DNA from: Pseudomonas sp. UMAB-08
Lineage (GTDB): Bacteria > Pseudomonadota > Gammaproteobacteria > Pseudomonadales > Pseudomonadaceae
Length of the DNA: 64,000 bases
Reading direction: 5' to 3'
Assembly: GCF_900095225.1 (NCBI RefSeq)
Contig: NZ_LT607423.1
Coordinates: forward strand, 16,820-80,819
A program made the position numbers and the translations under genes. This document shows, one piece after another, positions 24,349 through 31,964 of this stretch. Within the stretch, counting starts at the first letter, position 1; each line of letters starts with the position of its first letter. The notes beneath the pieces are model-generated. The model did no database searches. It was given only the letters and a program-made list of their open reading frames with translations, and was not told where the DNA came from.

Positions 24349-25476
24349 TCAGCGTTGTTCGATGGGCACGAACTTGCGCTGTTCGACGCCGATGTATTCG
24401 GCACTCGGGCGGATGATGCGGTTATTGCCACGCTGTTCGAACACGTGAGCGGCCCAGCCGGTCAGGCGTGAGCAGACAAAGATCGGCGTGAACAACTTGG
24501 TCGGGATACCCATGAAGTGGTAGGCCGAGGCGTGGTAGAAGTCAGCGTTTGGAAACAGTTTTTTCTGTTCCCACATGGTTTTGTCGATGGCTTCGGACAC
24601 GGGGTACAGCACGGTGTCACCCACTTCATCGGCCAGTTTTTTCGACCAGCCCTTGATCACCTCGTTACGCGGGTCGGACTCTTTGTAGATCGCGTGACCG
24701 AAGCCCATGATCTTGTCCTTGCGCTCAAGCATGCCCAGCGTGCCTTTAACGGCTTCTTCGGCAGAACCGAAACGCTCGATCATTTCCATCGCGGCTTCGT
24801 TGGCGCCGCCGTGCAGCGGACCGCGCAATGAGCCGATGGCTGCGGTGATGCAGGAATACAGGTCCGACAGCGTCGAGGCACAAACGCGGGCGGTAAAGGT
24901 CGAGGCGTTGAATTCATGCTCAGCGTACAAAATCAACGAAACGTCCATCACCTTGCGGTGCAGTTCGCTCGGTTTTTTATCCAGCAGCAGGTGCAGGAAA
25001 TGCCCGCCGATGGACTCTTCGTCCGTCACGCAATTAAGGCGTACGCCGTCATGACTGAACCGATACCAGTAGCACATGATGGCCGGGAACGCCGCCAGCA
25101 GGCGATCAGTGACGTCGTGCTGCTGCGCAAAACTCGCTTCTGGCTCCAGGGTGCCGAGCATAGAAGCACCGGTACGCATGACGTCCATCGGGTGGGTCTC
25201 GGCAGGAATGCGCTCGAGCACTTCCTTCAAGGCTTGCGGCAGATCACGCAGACCTTGCAGCTTGCTCATGTACGCCGAAAGTTCGGTCTTGGTCGGCAGC
25301 TCGCCGTAAAGCAGCAGGTAAGCCACTTCTTCAAAACGCGCCTCGGCGGCCAGTTCACGCACGTCGTAACCACGGTAGGTCAGGCCGGCTCCGGCTTGCC
25401 CAACGGTAGACAATGCGGTCTGCCCCGCCACCTGGCCTCGCAGGCCAGCCCCGCTCAACACTTTTGCTTCAGCCAT
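24349..25476 (-). CDS. prpC: 2-methylcitrate synthase
   Basis: 375 residues from the ATG at 25476 (MAEAKVLSGAGLRGQVAGQT), with GGAGA about 7 bases upstream; a TTG at 25488 is rejected because that site lies after it. It is a short citrate-synthase-family protein: GLTYRGYDVRELA, LRGPLHGGANEAAMEM with the active-site His, and MGFGHAIYKESDPR. It condenses propionyl-CoA with oxaloacetate. The gene follows prpB by 78 bp and precedes acnD by 78 bp. Length and motifs distinguish it from the larger GltA citrate synthase. Confidence 0.96.
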   Translation of the reverse strand: MAEAKVLSGAGLRGQVAGQTALSTVGQAGAGLTYRGYDVRELAAEARFEEVAYLLLYGELPTKTELSAYMSKLQGLRDLPQALKEVLERIPAETHPMDVMRTGASMLGTLEPEASFAQQHDVTDRLLAAFPAIMCYWYRFSHDGVRLNCVTDEESIGGHFLHLLLDKKPSELHRKVMDVSLILYAEHEFNASTFTARVCASTLSDLYSCITAAIGSLRGPLHGGANEAAMEMIERFGSAEEAVKGTLGMLERKDKIMGFGHAIYKESDPRNEVIKGWSKKLADEVGDTVLYPVSEAIDKTMWEQKKLFPNADFYHASAYHFMGIPTKLFTPIFVCSRLTGWAAHVFEQRGNNRIIRPSAEYIGVEQRKFVPIEQR

Positions 25477-25554
25477 TGCTTTCTCCAATCTTGAATTTAT
25501 TTGGGAAACGGCAATCCGGTCCAGGCGACGTTACGCCTGGACCGGCACCCAGAA

Positions 25555-26445
25555 TCACTTCTTCTGCGCGAACAACGCATCGAGTTTCTGCTCGAAGATG
25601 TGGTAATCAATGGCGTCGTAGAGCTCCATACGCGTCTGCATGGTGTCGATGACATTCTTCTGCGTGCCGTCGCGACGAATCGCGGTGTAGACGTTCTCTG
25701 CAGCCTTGTTCATGGCGCGGAACGCTGACAATGGGTATAGCACCAGAGAGACATCGGCCGACGCCAGTTCATCAGTGGTATACAGCGGGGTAGCACCGAA
25801 CTCGGTGATGTTGGCCAGGATCGGCGCGCCAACCTGGGCAGCAAACAGCTTGTACATCGCCAGCTCGGTGATCGCTTCCGGGAACACCATGTCAGCGCCC
25901 GCTTCAACGCAAGCCGCAGCCCTTTCCAGTGCCGACTCCAGGCCTTCGACTGCCAGTGCATCGGTACGCGCCATGATCACGAAGCTATCATCGGTACGCG
26001 CATCGACGGCTGCCTTGATACGGTCGACCATCTCTTGCAGGGAAACGATTTCTTTGTTCGGGCGATGGCCGCAACGCTTGGCGCCGACCTGATCTTCGAT
26101 ATGAATCGCTGCTGCGCCGAACTTGATCATCGACTTGACTGTACGCGCCACGTTGAACGCGGACGAGCCGAAACCGGTATCCACGTCCACCAGCAGCGGC
26201 AAGTCGCAGACATCGGTGATACGACGTACGTCGGTCAGCACGTCATCCAGGCCAGTGATGCCCAGGTCCGGCAAGCCGAGCGAACCTGCTGCCACGCCGC
26301 CACCCGAAAGATAGATGGCTTTGAAGCCGGCGCGCTTGGCCAGCAGTGCGTGGTTGGCATTGATCGCGCCTACCACTTGCAATGGATGTTCGCTGGCGAC
26401 GGCATCACGGAAACGTTGACCGGGAGTAGTTTTGGCGGAACTCAT
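25555..26445 (-). CDS. prpB: Methylisocitrate lyase
   Basis: 296 residues of the isocitrate lyase/PEP mutase superfamily, with the catalytic KRCGHRPNK (about 124-132), the metal-binding VDVDTGFG and the start MSSAKTTPGQRFRDAV. It cleaves 2-methylisocitrate into pyruvate and succinate in the last step of the methylcitrate cycle. Its ATG overlaps the stop codon of the upstream gntR regulator gene (ATGA), so regulator and pathway are translationally coupled. Confidence 0.97.
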   Translation of the reverse strand: MSSAKTTPGQRFRDAVASEHPLQVVGAINANHALLAKRAGFKAIYLSGGGVAAGSLGLPDLGITGLDDVLTDVRRITDVCDLPLLVDVDTGFGSSAFNVARTVKSMIKFGAAAIHIEDQVGAKRCGHRPNKEIVSLQEMVDRIKAAVDARTDDSFVIMARTDALAVEGLESALERAAACVEAGADMVFPEAITELAMYKLFAAQVGAPILANITEFGATPLYTTDELASADVSLVLYPLSAFRAMNKAAENVYTAIRRDGTQKNVIDTMQTRMELYDAIDYHIFEQKLDALFAQKK

Positions 26446-27155
26446 TTTTCACCTCGGGCTGTCGGTTGGGGAGCGGCCTGATAATGGCGCTCGATGTTGC
26501 GTTTGGATGCGCTGATATGGCGGCGCATTAACAATTCGGCCAGTTCGCCGTCACGCTCGGCAATGGCATCAAGAATACGGTGGTGTTCGGCAAACGCCTG
26601 ACGCGGACGATTGGGCGTCGCAGAGAACTGGATGCGGTACATGCGCACCAGTTGATAAAGCTCGCCACAGAGCATTTGGGTCAGCGTGCGGTTGCCGCTG
26701 CCTTGAATGATCCGGTAATGGAAGTCGAAATCGCCTTCTTGCTGGTAGTAGCCCACGCCCGCCTTAAAAGCGGCATCTTGTTCGTGGGTATCGAGAACGC
26801 GGCGCAATTCGTCGATCTCTTCGACGGTCATGCGTTCGGCGGCCAGACGACAGGCCATGCCTTCCAGCGATTCGCGAATTTCATACAGCTCGATGAGCTC
26901 GGCGTGGCTCAGGGAAACCACACGAGCGCCCACGTGGGGAATACGCACCAACAAACGCTGCCCTTCCAGGCGATGGATTGCTTCACGCAGCGGTCCCCGG
27001 CTGATGCCGTAGGCGCGTGCCAGCTCTGGCTCGGAAATCTTGCTGCCGGGCGCGATCTCACCCCGCACGATGGCCGACTGGATACGCCGGAACACATGCT
27101 CGGAGAGGGTGCCAGACTCCTCGCCTACAACCTGGGTTTCTGCAAGATCTTCCAT
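26442..27155 (-). CDS. GntR/FadR-family repressor of the propionate operon
   Basis: Start chosen at the ATG at 27155 (MEDLAETQVVGEESGTLSEH), 28 bases after the predicted transcription start; the longer frame runs through the promoter. The 237-residue product has a GntR winged helix at about 15-85 (VFRRIQSAIVRGEIAPGS, ELARAYGISRGPLREAIHRLEG) and an all-helical FCD ligand domain (ELIELYEIRESLEGMACRLA, DFHYRIIQGSGNRTL). It heads the prpB-prpC-acnD-prpF operon and overlaps prpB by 4 bp. Two ATTGTCGACA palindromes around its own promoter support autoregulation. A metabolite such as 2-methylcitrate is the likely inducer, by family analogy. In other bacteria this operon is often run by a sigma-54 activator named PrpR, which is unrelated. 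Confidence 0.93.
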   Translation of the reverse strand: MEDLAETQVVGEESGTLSEHVFRRIQSAIVRGEIAPGSKISEPELARAYGISRGPLREAIHRLEGQRLLVRIPHVGARVVSLSHAELIELYEIRESLEGMACRLAAERMTVEEIDELRRVLDTHEQDAAFKAGVGYYQQEGDFDFHYRIIQGSGNRTLTQMLCGELYQLVRMYRIQFSATPNRPRQAFAEHHRILDAIAERDGELAELLMRRHISASKRNIERHYQAAPQPTARGEK

Positions 27156-27158
27156 TAC

Positions 27159-27170
27159 ATTGTCGACACA
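27159..27170. promoter_or_regulatory. Downstream operator of the gntR-prp promoter
   Basis: ATTGTCGACACA keeps ten bases of the palindrome at 27232-27243. It lies between the predicted transcription start (about 27183) and the gntR start codon (27155), where a bound repressor would block elongation. Confidence 0.6.
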
Positions 27171-27189
27171 TTGGCAATTAGATGGCGGA

Positions 27190-27218
27190 AAATTACGACC
27201 AATCCCCATAAATGTCAA
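27190..27218 (-). promoter_or_regulatory. Sigma-70 promoter of the gntR-prpBC-acnD-prpF operon
   Basis: On the minus strand TTGACA (27218-27213) and TAATTT (27195-27190) are separated by exactly 17 bases. Transcription would start near 27183, giving a 28-base leader before gntR. The element is bracketed by two ATTGTCGACA palindromes. Confidence 0.7.
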
Positions 27219-27231
27219 ATGTCATTAGACT

Positions 27232-27243
27232 ATTGTCGACAAT
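27232..27243. promoter_or_regulatory. Upstream operator of the gntR-prp promoter
   Basis: ATTGTCGACAAT is a perfect 12-bp palindrome of the kind bound by FadR-subfamily GntR proteins. It ends 13 bp upstream of the -35 box. Its centre is 73 bp (seven helical turns) from the downstream copy, so both could be bound on the same DNA face. Confidence 0.65.
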
Positions 27244-27309
27244 GCGCCGCACCAACACCGAGACATGGATTAGATCATGCACCGGCTTCAGTCAAGGCCG
27301 TGTCGACGG

Positions 27310-29082
27310 TTATCGAGAGGGCTTCGGGGCCTCGTTTTGCCACGTCGCCGCATCGGAAAATCCTACACGCGGCAACGCCAGAACGGACGGATCTAAAGGC
27401 TGATTCAGCGCGCGCAGCACGGGGGAGTCGTACCCGTACACGTCAGGTTTAAACGTCACTCGACCATCATCACCCAAGCCCACTGTCCAATAGGCCAGCA
27501 GCACAGGCACCTTCACGGGGAGCCTGATATTTTCTGTAATGCCGTTGGCCAACTGAGCCTGAATACCGGCGGCGTTCCAGCGAACCGGGTCGTTAAACAA
27601 CAACTCTACCAACTGAAGCGGGTTTTCAACCCTGATACAGCCTGAACTTGTCGCGCGGCGTGCCTGGGCGAACAACTCTCGATGTGGCGTGTCGTGGAGA
27701 TACACCGAATACTCATTTGGAAACCGTATGGCAACCTGGCCAAGAGAGCTGTCCGGGCCAGCATCCTGGCGCAGTGTGATGCCGCGCGGGTTATGCCAAT
27801 CAACGGTTGATGGATTCAGGACAGTCCCTTGACGGTCAAGGACGCGAATACGGTTTGCGTCAAGGTAATGAGGGTCCTTTAGAATCTTGGGAAGAACATC
27901 ATTAGTAAGAATGGTCGGTGGAACTGTCCACGTGGGGTTAAACGTTACATGCGTAATCTCGGATTGAAAGACCGGCGTACTGCGGAAAGGTTTACCGACC
28001 TGCACACGAGAACGCCAGATAACCTTGCCGTCACGGTAGAACGCAATCTTGTACCCGGCGATATCAACAACGACGAACGTGCCCTGAAGTTTATACAATA
28101 GCCAACGCGCCCGTTCCATGTTCACGCGGACTTGGTCTATACGCGCGCCTATGGGTATATTCAACGCCGCAAGTGTTGCCGCACCGGCGGTGCCATCCAC
28201 GGGAAGGTAGTGCTCGGACTGAAACTGTTTAACCGCAGTTTTAACGACGTCGTCGTAGTCAGTCCGCGTTGCCACTTGCTCGTCCAGATAACCGCCTGCC
28301 GCCAAACGGGCTCGCAGCGCTGCGACTGAAGCACCGGCAACGCCTGGCTTGAGTGCCTGCCCGACAGGAACCAGCGGCCAGCCACCCGAGTCTCGACGCT
28401 GGCGAAGTTGTGCCAACCCCTCTCGCAGCCGGCTGTAAATCGCATCTTGTGGCGGCGCCTGATTGAATGCACGTGCGACGTCATGGTTTTCGACGGCAAC
28501 AAACAAGTCTTTGAGATCTTCCCGCGGGTCGACATCGACCGGGTCGAAGTTCCAGTGTATTTCCAAACGAGAGGGATCGACTTTGCCGCGCCGCAGCTGG
28601 AGCAGCGCTGCGATGTAGGCACGGGTAGCCGCAATATCAAACATGGCGCGTTGCGCCGGGGACGGCGTTGCTGCGTGCATCAACCCTGCAGCCCTGGCCA
28701 GCTCATCAATGCGGAAATCACGAGGGTCCAGGCCGTCTGCCTGAATGTCGTTCAGACTCTTCAACAGCTGCGCGACGTCGCTAACATTCGTCCAGGCAGC
28801 ACGAAAGTTACGTTGAGCATAAAAATCGACGACCGCACGACTGACCTCCAGCCGTTGGTGGCGGGGTGGCGCGGCGGGCAGAGGGGAAGAAGGCGTTGCG
28901 CCCGACGGGGCGAGCGCGGCCTGGATCGTCTGTGCCACCTCGTCGGCTGGCGCAACGTCACTGACGCTGTGTGCTATGGTTGTCGCCGAGACAGGCAAAG
29001 GCTCTGCCGTCGCTGAGTTGCTTATCAGGACTCCCATAAAAAAGACGCGGCTTAACATGGATAAGTTTGATAGTTGCAGCAT
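27310..29082 (-). CDS. Murein L,D-transpeptidase, YcbB/LdtD type
   Basis: 590 residues with an N-terminal signal sequence (about 1-27, cleavage near ATA/EPLP), a scaffold domain (about 75-260), a peptidoglycan-binding domain (about 265-330; SEHYLPVDGTAGAATLAALN) and a YkuD catalytic domain (about 340-530). The catalytic cysteine is in ATSSGCIRVENP; the family norm is SHGCIR, so Ser replaces His in the position two before Cys. The enzyme forms 3-3 cross-links in periplasmic peptidoglycan. AAGGA precedes the ATG at 29082. It is divergently transcribed from a second L,D-transpeptidase-fold gene at 29167. Confidence 0.92.
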   Translation of the reverse strand: MLQLSNLSMLSRVFFMGVLISNSATAEPLPVSATTIAHSVSDVAPADEVAQTIQAALAPSGATPSSPLPAAPPRHQRLEVSRAVVDFYAQRNFRAAWTNVSDVAQLLKSLNDIQADGLDPRDFRIDELARAAGLMHAATPSPAQRAMFDIAATRAYIAALLQLRRGKVDPSRLEIHWNFDPVDVDPREDLKDLFVAVENHDVARAFNQAPPQDAIYSRLREGLAQLRQRRDSGGWPLVPVGQALKPGVAGASVAALRARLAAGGYLDEQVATRTDYDDVVKTAVKQFQSEHYLPVDGTAGAATLAALNIPIGARIDQVRVNMERARWLLYKLQGTFVVVDIAGYKIAFYRDGKVIWRSRVQVGKPFRSTPVFQSEITHVTFNPTWTVPPTILTNDVLPKILKDPHYLDANRIRVLDRQGTVLNPSTVDWHNPRGITLRQDAGPDSSLGQVAIRFPNEYSVYLHDTPHRELFAQARRATSSGCIRVENPLQLVELLFNDPVRWNAAGIQAQLANGITENIRLPVKVPVLLAYWTVGLGDDGRVTFKPDVYGYDSPVLRALNQPLDPSVLALPRVGFSDAATWQNEAPKPSR

Positions 29083-29114
29083 GGACGTCCTTAGTTTCTC
29101 GTATCAATGGAAAG

Positions 29115-29136
29115 CTAGCATTCCTAACACTGCTAG
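29115..29136. promoter_or_regulatory. Inverted repeat between divergent L,D-transpeptidase genes
   Basis: CTAGCA and TGCTAG are separated by 10 bp in the 84-bp gap between the divergent genes at 29082 and 29167. A TATAAAT sequence follows at 29142 on the plus strand and may be the -10 of the rightward promoter. The placement would suit a shared operator; no regulator is identified. Confidence 0.35.
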
Positions 29137-29166
29137 GCTCGTATAAATAGCCATGAGACAACCCAC

Positions 29167-29874
29167 ATGACGCTCGACCGCTTTGGCTTTTTAATGGCCT
29201 TCATGCTTCTGATATCCCTCTCTGCCGAGATAGCGTACGCCGATTCGCTTGAGGTCGCGCTGGTCAAAGCCGCACCCGATGCTAACGCCAAGGTTATTGC
29301 GCTGGCTGTCCATGCCTCTCAGTGCAGGCGGGCACAAGGCGAATCGCCTGCGCAAAGACTCGCCGTCATTGATTACTCACTGCCCTCCACCGAACAGCGA
29401 CTGTGGGTGTTTGACCTGCAACGCCGCACATTACTGTTCCATGAACTGGTTGCGCACGGCCGGAACAGCGGCGAAAACATGGCCCGTCAATTTTCCAACC
29501 AGAATCAAAGCATGGCCACCAGCCTGGGCCTGTACAGGACGCGTGCGACGTACCTCGGCCATAACGGTTACTCATTGCGCATGGAAGGGTTAGAACCCGG
29601 CTTCAATGATAATGCCCTCGACCGAGCGATTGTGATTCATGGAGCACCCTATGTCAGCGGTGATCTGGCGCGTTCGAATGGCCGTATTGGCAGAAGTTTA
29701 GGTTGCCCGGCCGTGCGACCGGCAATTGCTCATCAACTCATCGATTCAATGAAAGATGGCCAGTTGCTATTCTCTTATTACCCCGACCCGCGCTGGCTTA
29801 ATTCATCCTTGTTTATCAATTGCGATAACGCCACCGTGGCGGAAGTGTCAAAACCGGTTAGAACGTTTCAATGA
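29167..29874 (+). CDS. Murein L,D-transpeptidase catalytic-domain family protein (YkuD_2)
   Basis: 235 residues with a signal peptide (about 1-25, cleavage near AYA/DSLE) and a YkuD_2-type catalytic fold. Key residues are His in VIHGAPYVS (about residue 158) and Cys in GRSLGCPAV (about residue 180), the pattern of the YkuD_2 branch. LWVFDLQRRTLLFHELVAHG is the first core strand. The members I know of are periplasmic, with activity on peptidoglycan inferred from the fold. It is divergent from the LdtD-type gene with an 84-bp shared regulatory gap, so the two envelope enzymes may be controlled together. Confidence 0.88.
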   Translation: MTLDRFGFLMAFMLLISLSAEIAYADSLEVALVKAAPDANAKVIALAVHASQCRRAQGESPAQRLAVIDYSLPSTEQRLWVFDLQRRTLLFHELVAHGRNSGENMARQFSNQNQSMATSLGLYRTRATYLGHNGYSLRMEGLEPGFNDNALDRAIVIHGAPYVSGDLARSNGRIGRSLGCPAVRPAIAHQLIDSMKDGQLLFSYYPDPRWLNSSLFINCDNATVAEVSKPVRTFQ

Positions 29875-29946
29875 GTTAACGCGGGGTAACATGGGACCGT
29901 AGTACCGTCCGCGCCCTACCCCGCTTATGACACAACGACGTTATTG

Positions 29947-30378
29947 CTACTTCACCAGCACCACCGGAACCGATACCTCGTGAATGACCCGGTTCGCTAC
30001 CGAACCCAGCAGTAATCCGCCGAAGCTGCCCAAGCCTCGCGTCCCCATGACCACGGTATCGCACCCCAACCGCTTGACTGCCTCATTGACCTGCTCCGCC
30101 ACATTGCCGAGGGCCGCGTGGGTTTCATGGGCAACGCCAGCAGCCGACAATAAAATAGCAGCCTCTTCAAGCACACTGTTGGCCTTGGTCAAAAGCCCTT
30201 CGTTTACATCTTCGACCATGCCGCTCGTAAAGTAATCCCCGTACATAACCGGCCCATACTGCGCATTAAAAACATGAATTTCCAAGGGCCGCGCACTGTC
30301 GCGAAAAAGGTCGATCACGTACTGCAGAGCACGCTTTGAAGGCTCCGAGCCATCAAACGCAACCAGAACTTTATGCAT
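29947..30378 (-). CDS. Universal stress protein (single domain)
   Basis: 143 residues forming one Usp fold: MHKVLVAFDGSEPSKRALQY at the start, and the ATP-binding signature GTRGLGSFGGLLLGSVANRV (G-2x-G-9x-GS) near the C-terminus, followed by VSVPVVLVK. Such proteins bind ATP and form dimers that support survival in stress. The gene is monocistronic, 93 bp from the next gene on the same strand. I found no Anr box in its upstream region, unlike the tandem Usp gene at 7660. Confidence 0.94.
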   Translation of the reverse strand: MHKVLVAFDGSEPSKRALQYVIDLFRDSARPLEIHVFNAQYGPVMYGDYFTSGMVEDVNEGLLTKANSVLEEAAILLSAAGVAHETHAALGNVAEQVNEAVKRLGCDTVVMGTRGLGSFGGLLLGSVANRVIHEVSVPVVLVK

Positions 30379-30471
30379 GTCAAATCTCCCTTAATGTGTG
30401 AAACAACCATAGACCATTCCACACATCGAGGGACTTACACCTTAGACATCATTGAGGTAGCTAAGGCGGCA

Positions 30472-31428
30472 TCAATCGCTGAAGTCAGCGTACTCGGCGC
30501 CCATCCTGCCGCTACGCTTGACGTGGTAGAGCAGCCCATCGACTTTCTCGACGAATAGCAGCGCCGTCTCATCGTGCTTGGGGGTCGTGGTGCCAACCCC
30601 CAGGCTCAGGGTCAAGAGTGCTGAAACGTCTGACTTTGGGTGGCTGATCTGCTGTTGGCGGATCAATTGCAGGCATTTCTCCGCCACACCCCTAGCCTTT
30701 TCGGCAGTGGTGTCAGGCAGTAACCAAACGAACTCTTCGCCCCCAATACGCGCGATGAAATCCCCTGGGCGGTTCGCTGCTTGCGACAGGGTCTGGGCCA
30801 CTCGCCGCAGGGCTTCGTCGCCCTTCACATGCCCATAGTGATCGTTGTACTGCTTGAAGTAATCGATATCCAGAATAATCAAAGACAGCGGGCGTTGATT
30901 CCGCTGTGCACGACTCCACTCGCGTTCAAGGACTCTATCGAACATGCGTCGGTTGGCGATCCCGGTGAGTCCATCCTGAAAGGAATATTCTTCAAGCTGC
31001 TTTTGCAGGCGAATCAGATGCTCTTCGGTCTTCTTGCGTTCGCTAATGTCAAACATGAAGCCGACCAAGGCTTCAACTTCGCCATCCTTGCGCACAACGT
31101 GCACCACATCACGTATCCAGACGTACTCGCCATCCTTGGTCAATGCTCGATAATCCGCCTCATGGTCAACGCCGGCTTTGGACTGCGATACGCAGAAATT
31201 AACCACATAGTCACGATCATCCGGGTGCATGCGCGCAACCCAGTCATCAACCCCGACCCAGCTGTCCGGCGTCCACCCGAGCAGCCCTTCGATCTGCGGT
31301 CCTATGTAGCTGAACGTCATTGTTTTCCAGTCGATCCGCCAAGGGATTGCCTTGGTCGACTCAAGCAGGGTTTTATAAACAGCGCTATCGGTTTCAGGAG
31401 GGAGTTTGGCGGTGCTCATATCGACCAT
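30472..31428 (-). CDS. PAS-GGDEF diguanylate cyclase, soluble
   Basis: 318 residues without membrane helices: a PAS domain with PAC tail (about 15-140; DWKTMTFSYIGPQIEGLLGW, DYRALTKDGEYVWIRDVVHV) and a GGDEF domain with ARIGGEEFVWLLPD (about residue 220). RPGD lies five residues before GGEEF, an intact I-site. It should make c-di-GMP in response to a PAS-bound signal, which the sequence does not reveal. An in-frame ATG at 31419 is an equally possible start. Neighbours on either side are unrelated. Confidence 0.92.
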   Translation of the reverse strand: MVDMSTAKLPPETDSAVYKTLLESTKAIPWRIDWKTMTFSYIGPQIEGLLGWTPDSWVGVDDWVARMHPDDRDYVVNFCVSQSKAGVDHEADYRALTKDGEYVWIRDVVHVVRKDGEVEALVGFMFDISERKKTEEHLIRLQKQLEEYSFQDGLTGIANRRMFDRVLEREWSRAQRNQRPLSLIILDIDYFKQYNDHYGHVKGDEALRRVAQTLSQAANRPGDFIARIGGEEFVWLLPDTTAEKARGVAEKCLQLIRQQQISHPKSDVSALLTLSLGVGTTTPKHDETALLFVEKVDGLLYHVKRSGRMGAEYADFSD

Positions 31429-31575
31429 GCTTCGATGGGGGCGGTACGTAATAGCATGTTGCTACTATCGATACGAAGCAAGGTCGAATTCATTGAAGCG
31501 ATGCGCGGCACTTCGCAGTGTTTGCTGAACGCTCCAGGGCCAATCACAGGTGATATCAACGGCCTGAGAACACAC

Positions 31576-31881
31576 TCAAATGAGCGCTTTGAGTGCTTGC
31601 TGGAATTGTTCGATGTTCTGCTCGTGGCGCTTGTAATACGTCCACGGGCCAATGCGCTGCGACGTTACCAGTTGAGCCCTTTGCAGCGCGGCGAGGTAAA
31701 GCGAAACCGTTGATTGCGATAAGTTGGCCCGCGCCTGAATGATGCTCACGCAAACACCGACCTCATCGGCATTGACCTCTTGCTCGGGGAAGTTTTTACG
31801 GGGCTCTTTGAGCCACGCAAGAATGGACAACCGAGTGGGGTTGTCCAGTGCCTTCAGGGCTTCGCTGATATCAATACTCAT
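31576..31881 (-). CDS. ArsR-family repressor next to the alkene reductase
   Basis: 101 residues of winged-helix ArsR type: ALKALDNPTRLSILAWLKEP, then ANLSQSTVSLYLAALQRAQLV as the recognition helices. No CxxC metal site is present; a single Cys (VGVCVSI, about residue 44) could be a redox or electrophile switch. It follows the alkene reductase gene on the same strand after an 83-bp gap. That gap holds AGATAT-N4-ATATCT 24 bp before the start codon, and two overlapping copies of the same element precede the reductase. The inference is a repressor of itself and the reductase, responding to an electrophile or oxidant rather than a metal. Confidence 0.88.
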   Translation of the reverse strand: MSIDISEALKALDNPTRLSILAWLKEPRKNFPEQEVNADEVGVCVSIIQARANLSQSTVSLYLAALQRAQLVTSQRIGPWTYYKRHEQNIEQFQQALKALI

Positions 31882-31904
31882 AGGTCATTCGCATCTGCTT
31901 TTCG

Positions 31905-31920
31905 AGATATTACGATATCT
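31905..31920. promoter_or_regulatory. ArsR-type operator upstream of the arsR-like gene
   Basis: AGATAT-TACG-ATATCT is a perfect 6-bp inverted repeat with a 4-bp spacer, 24 bp upstream of the start codon. The same arms and spacing occur twice, overlapping, upstream of the reductase at 33145-33168. Confidence 0.7.
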
Positions 31921-31964
31921 ACACCGAAAATACAGCGCGCCGCCCCTCGCGACGCGTCCGATGC

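Noticed and set aside
30379..30471. Anr box upstream of the single-domain universal stress protein
   Set aside because: The region has TTGAT without a second half-site at the right spacing.
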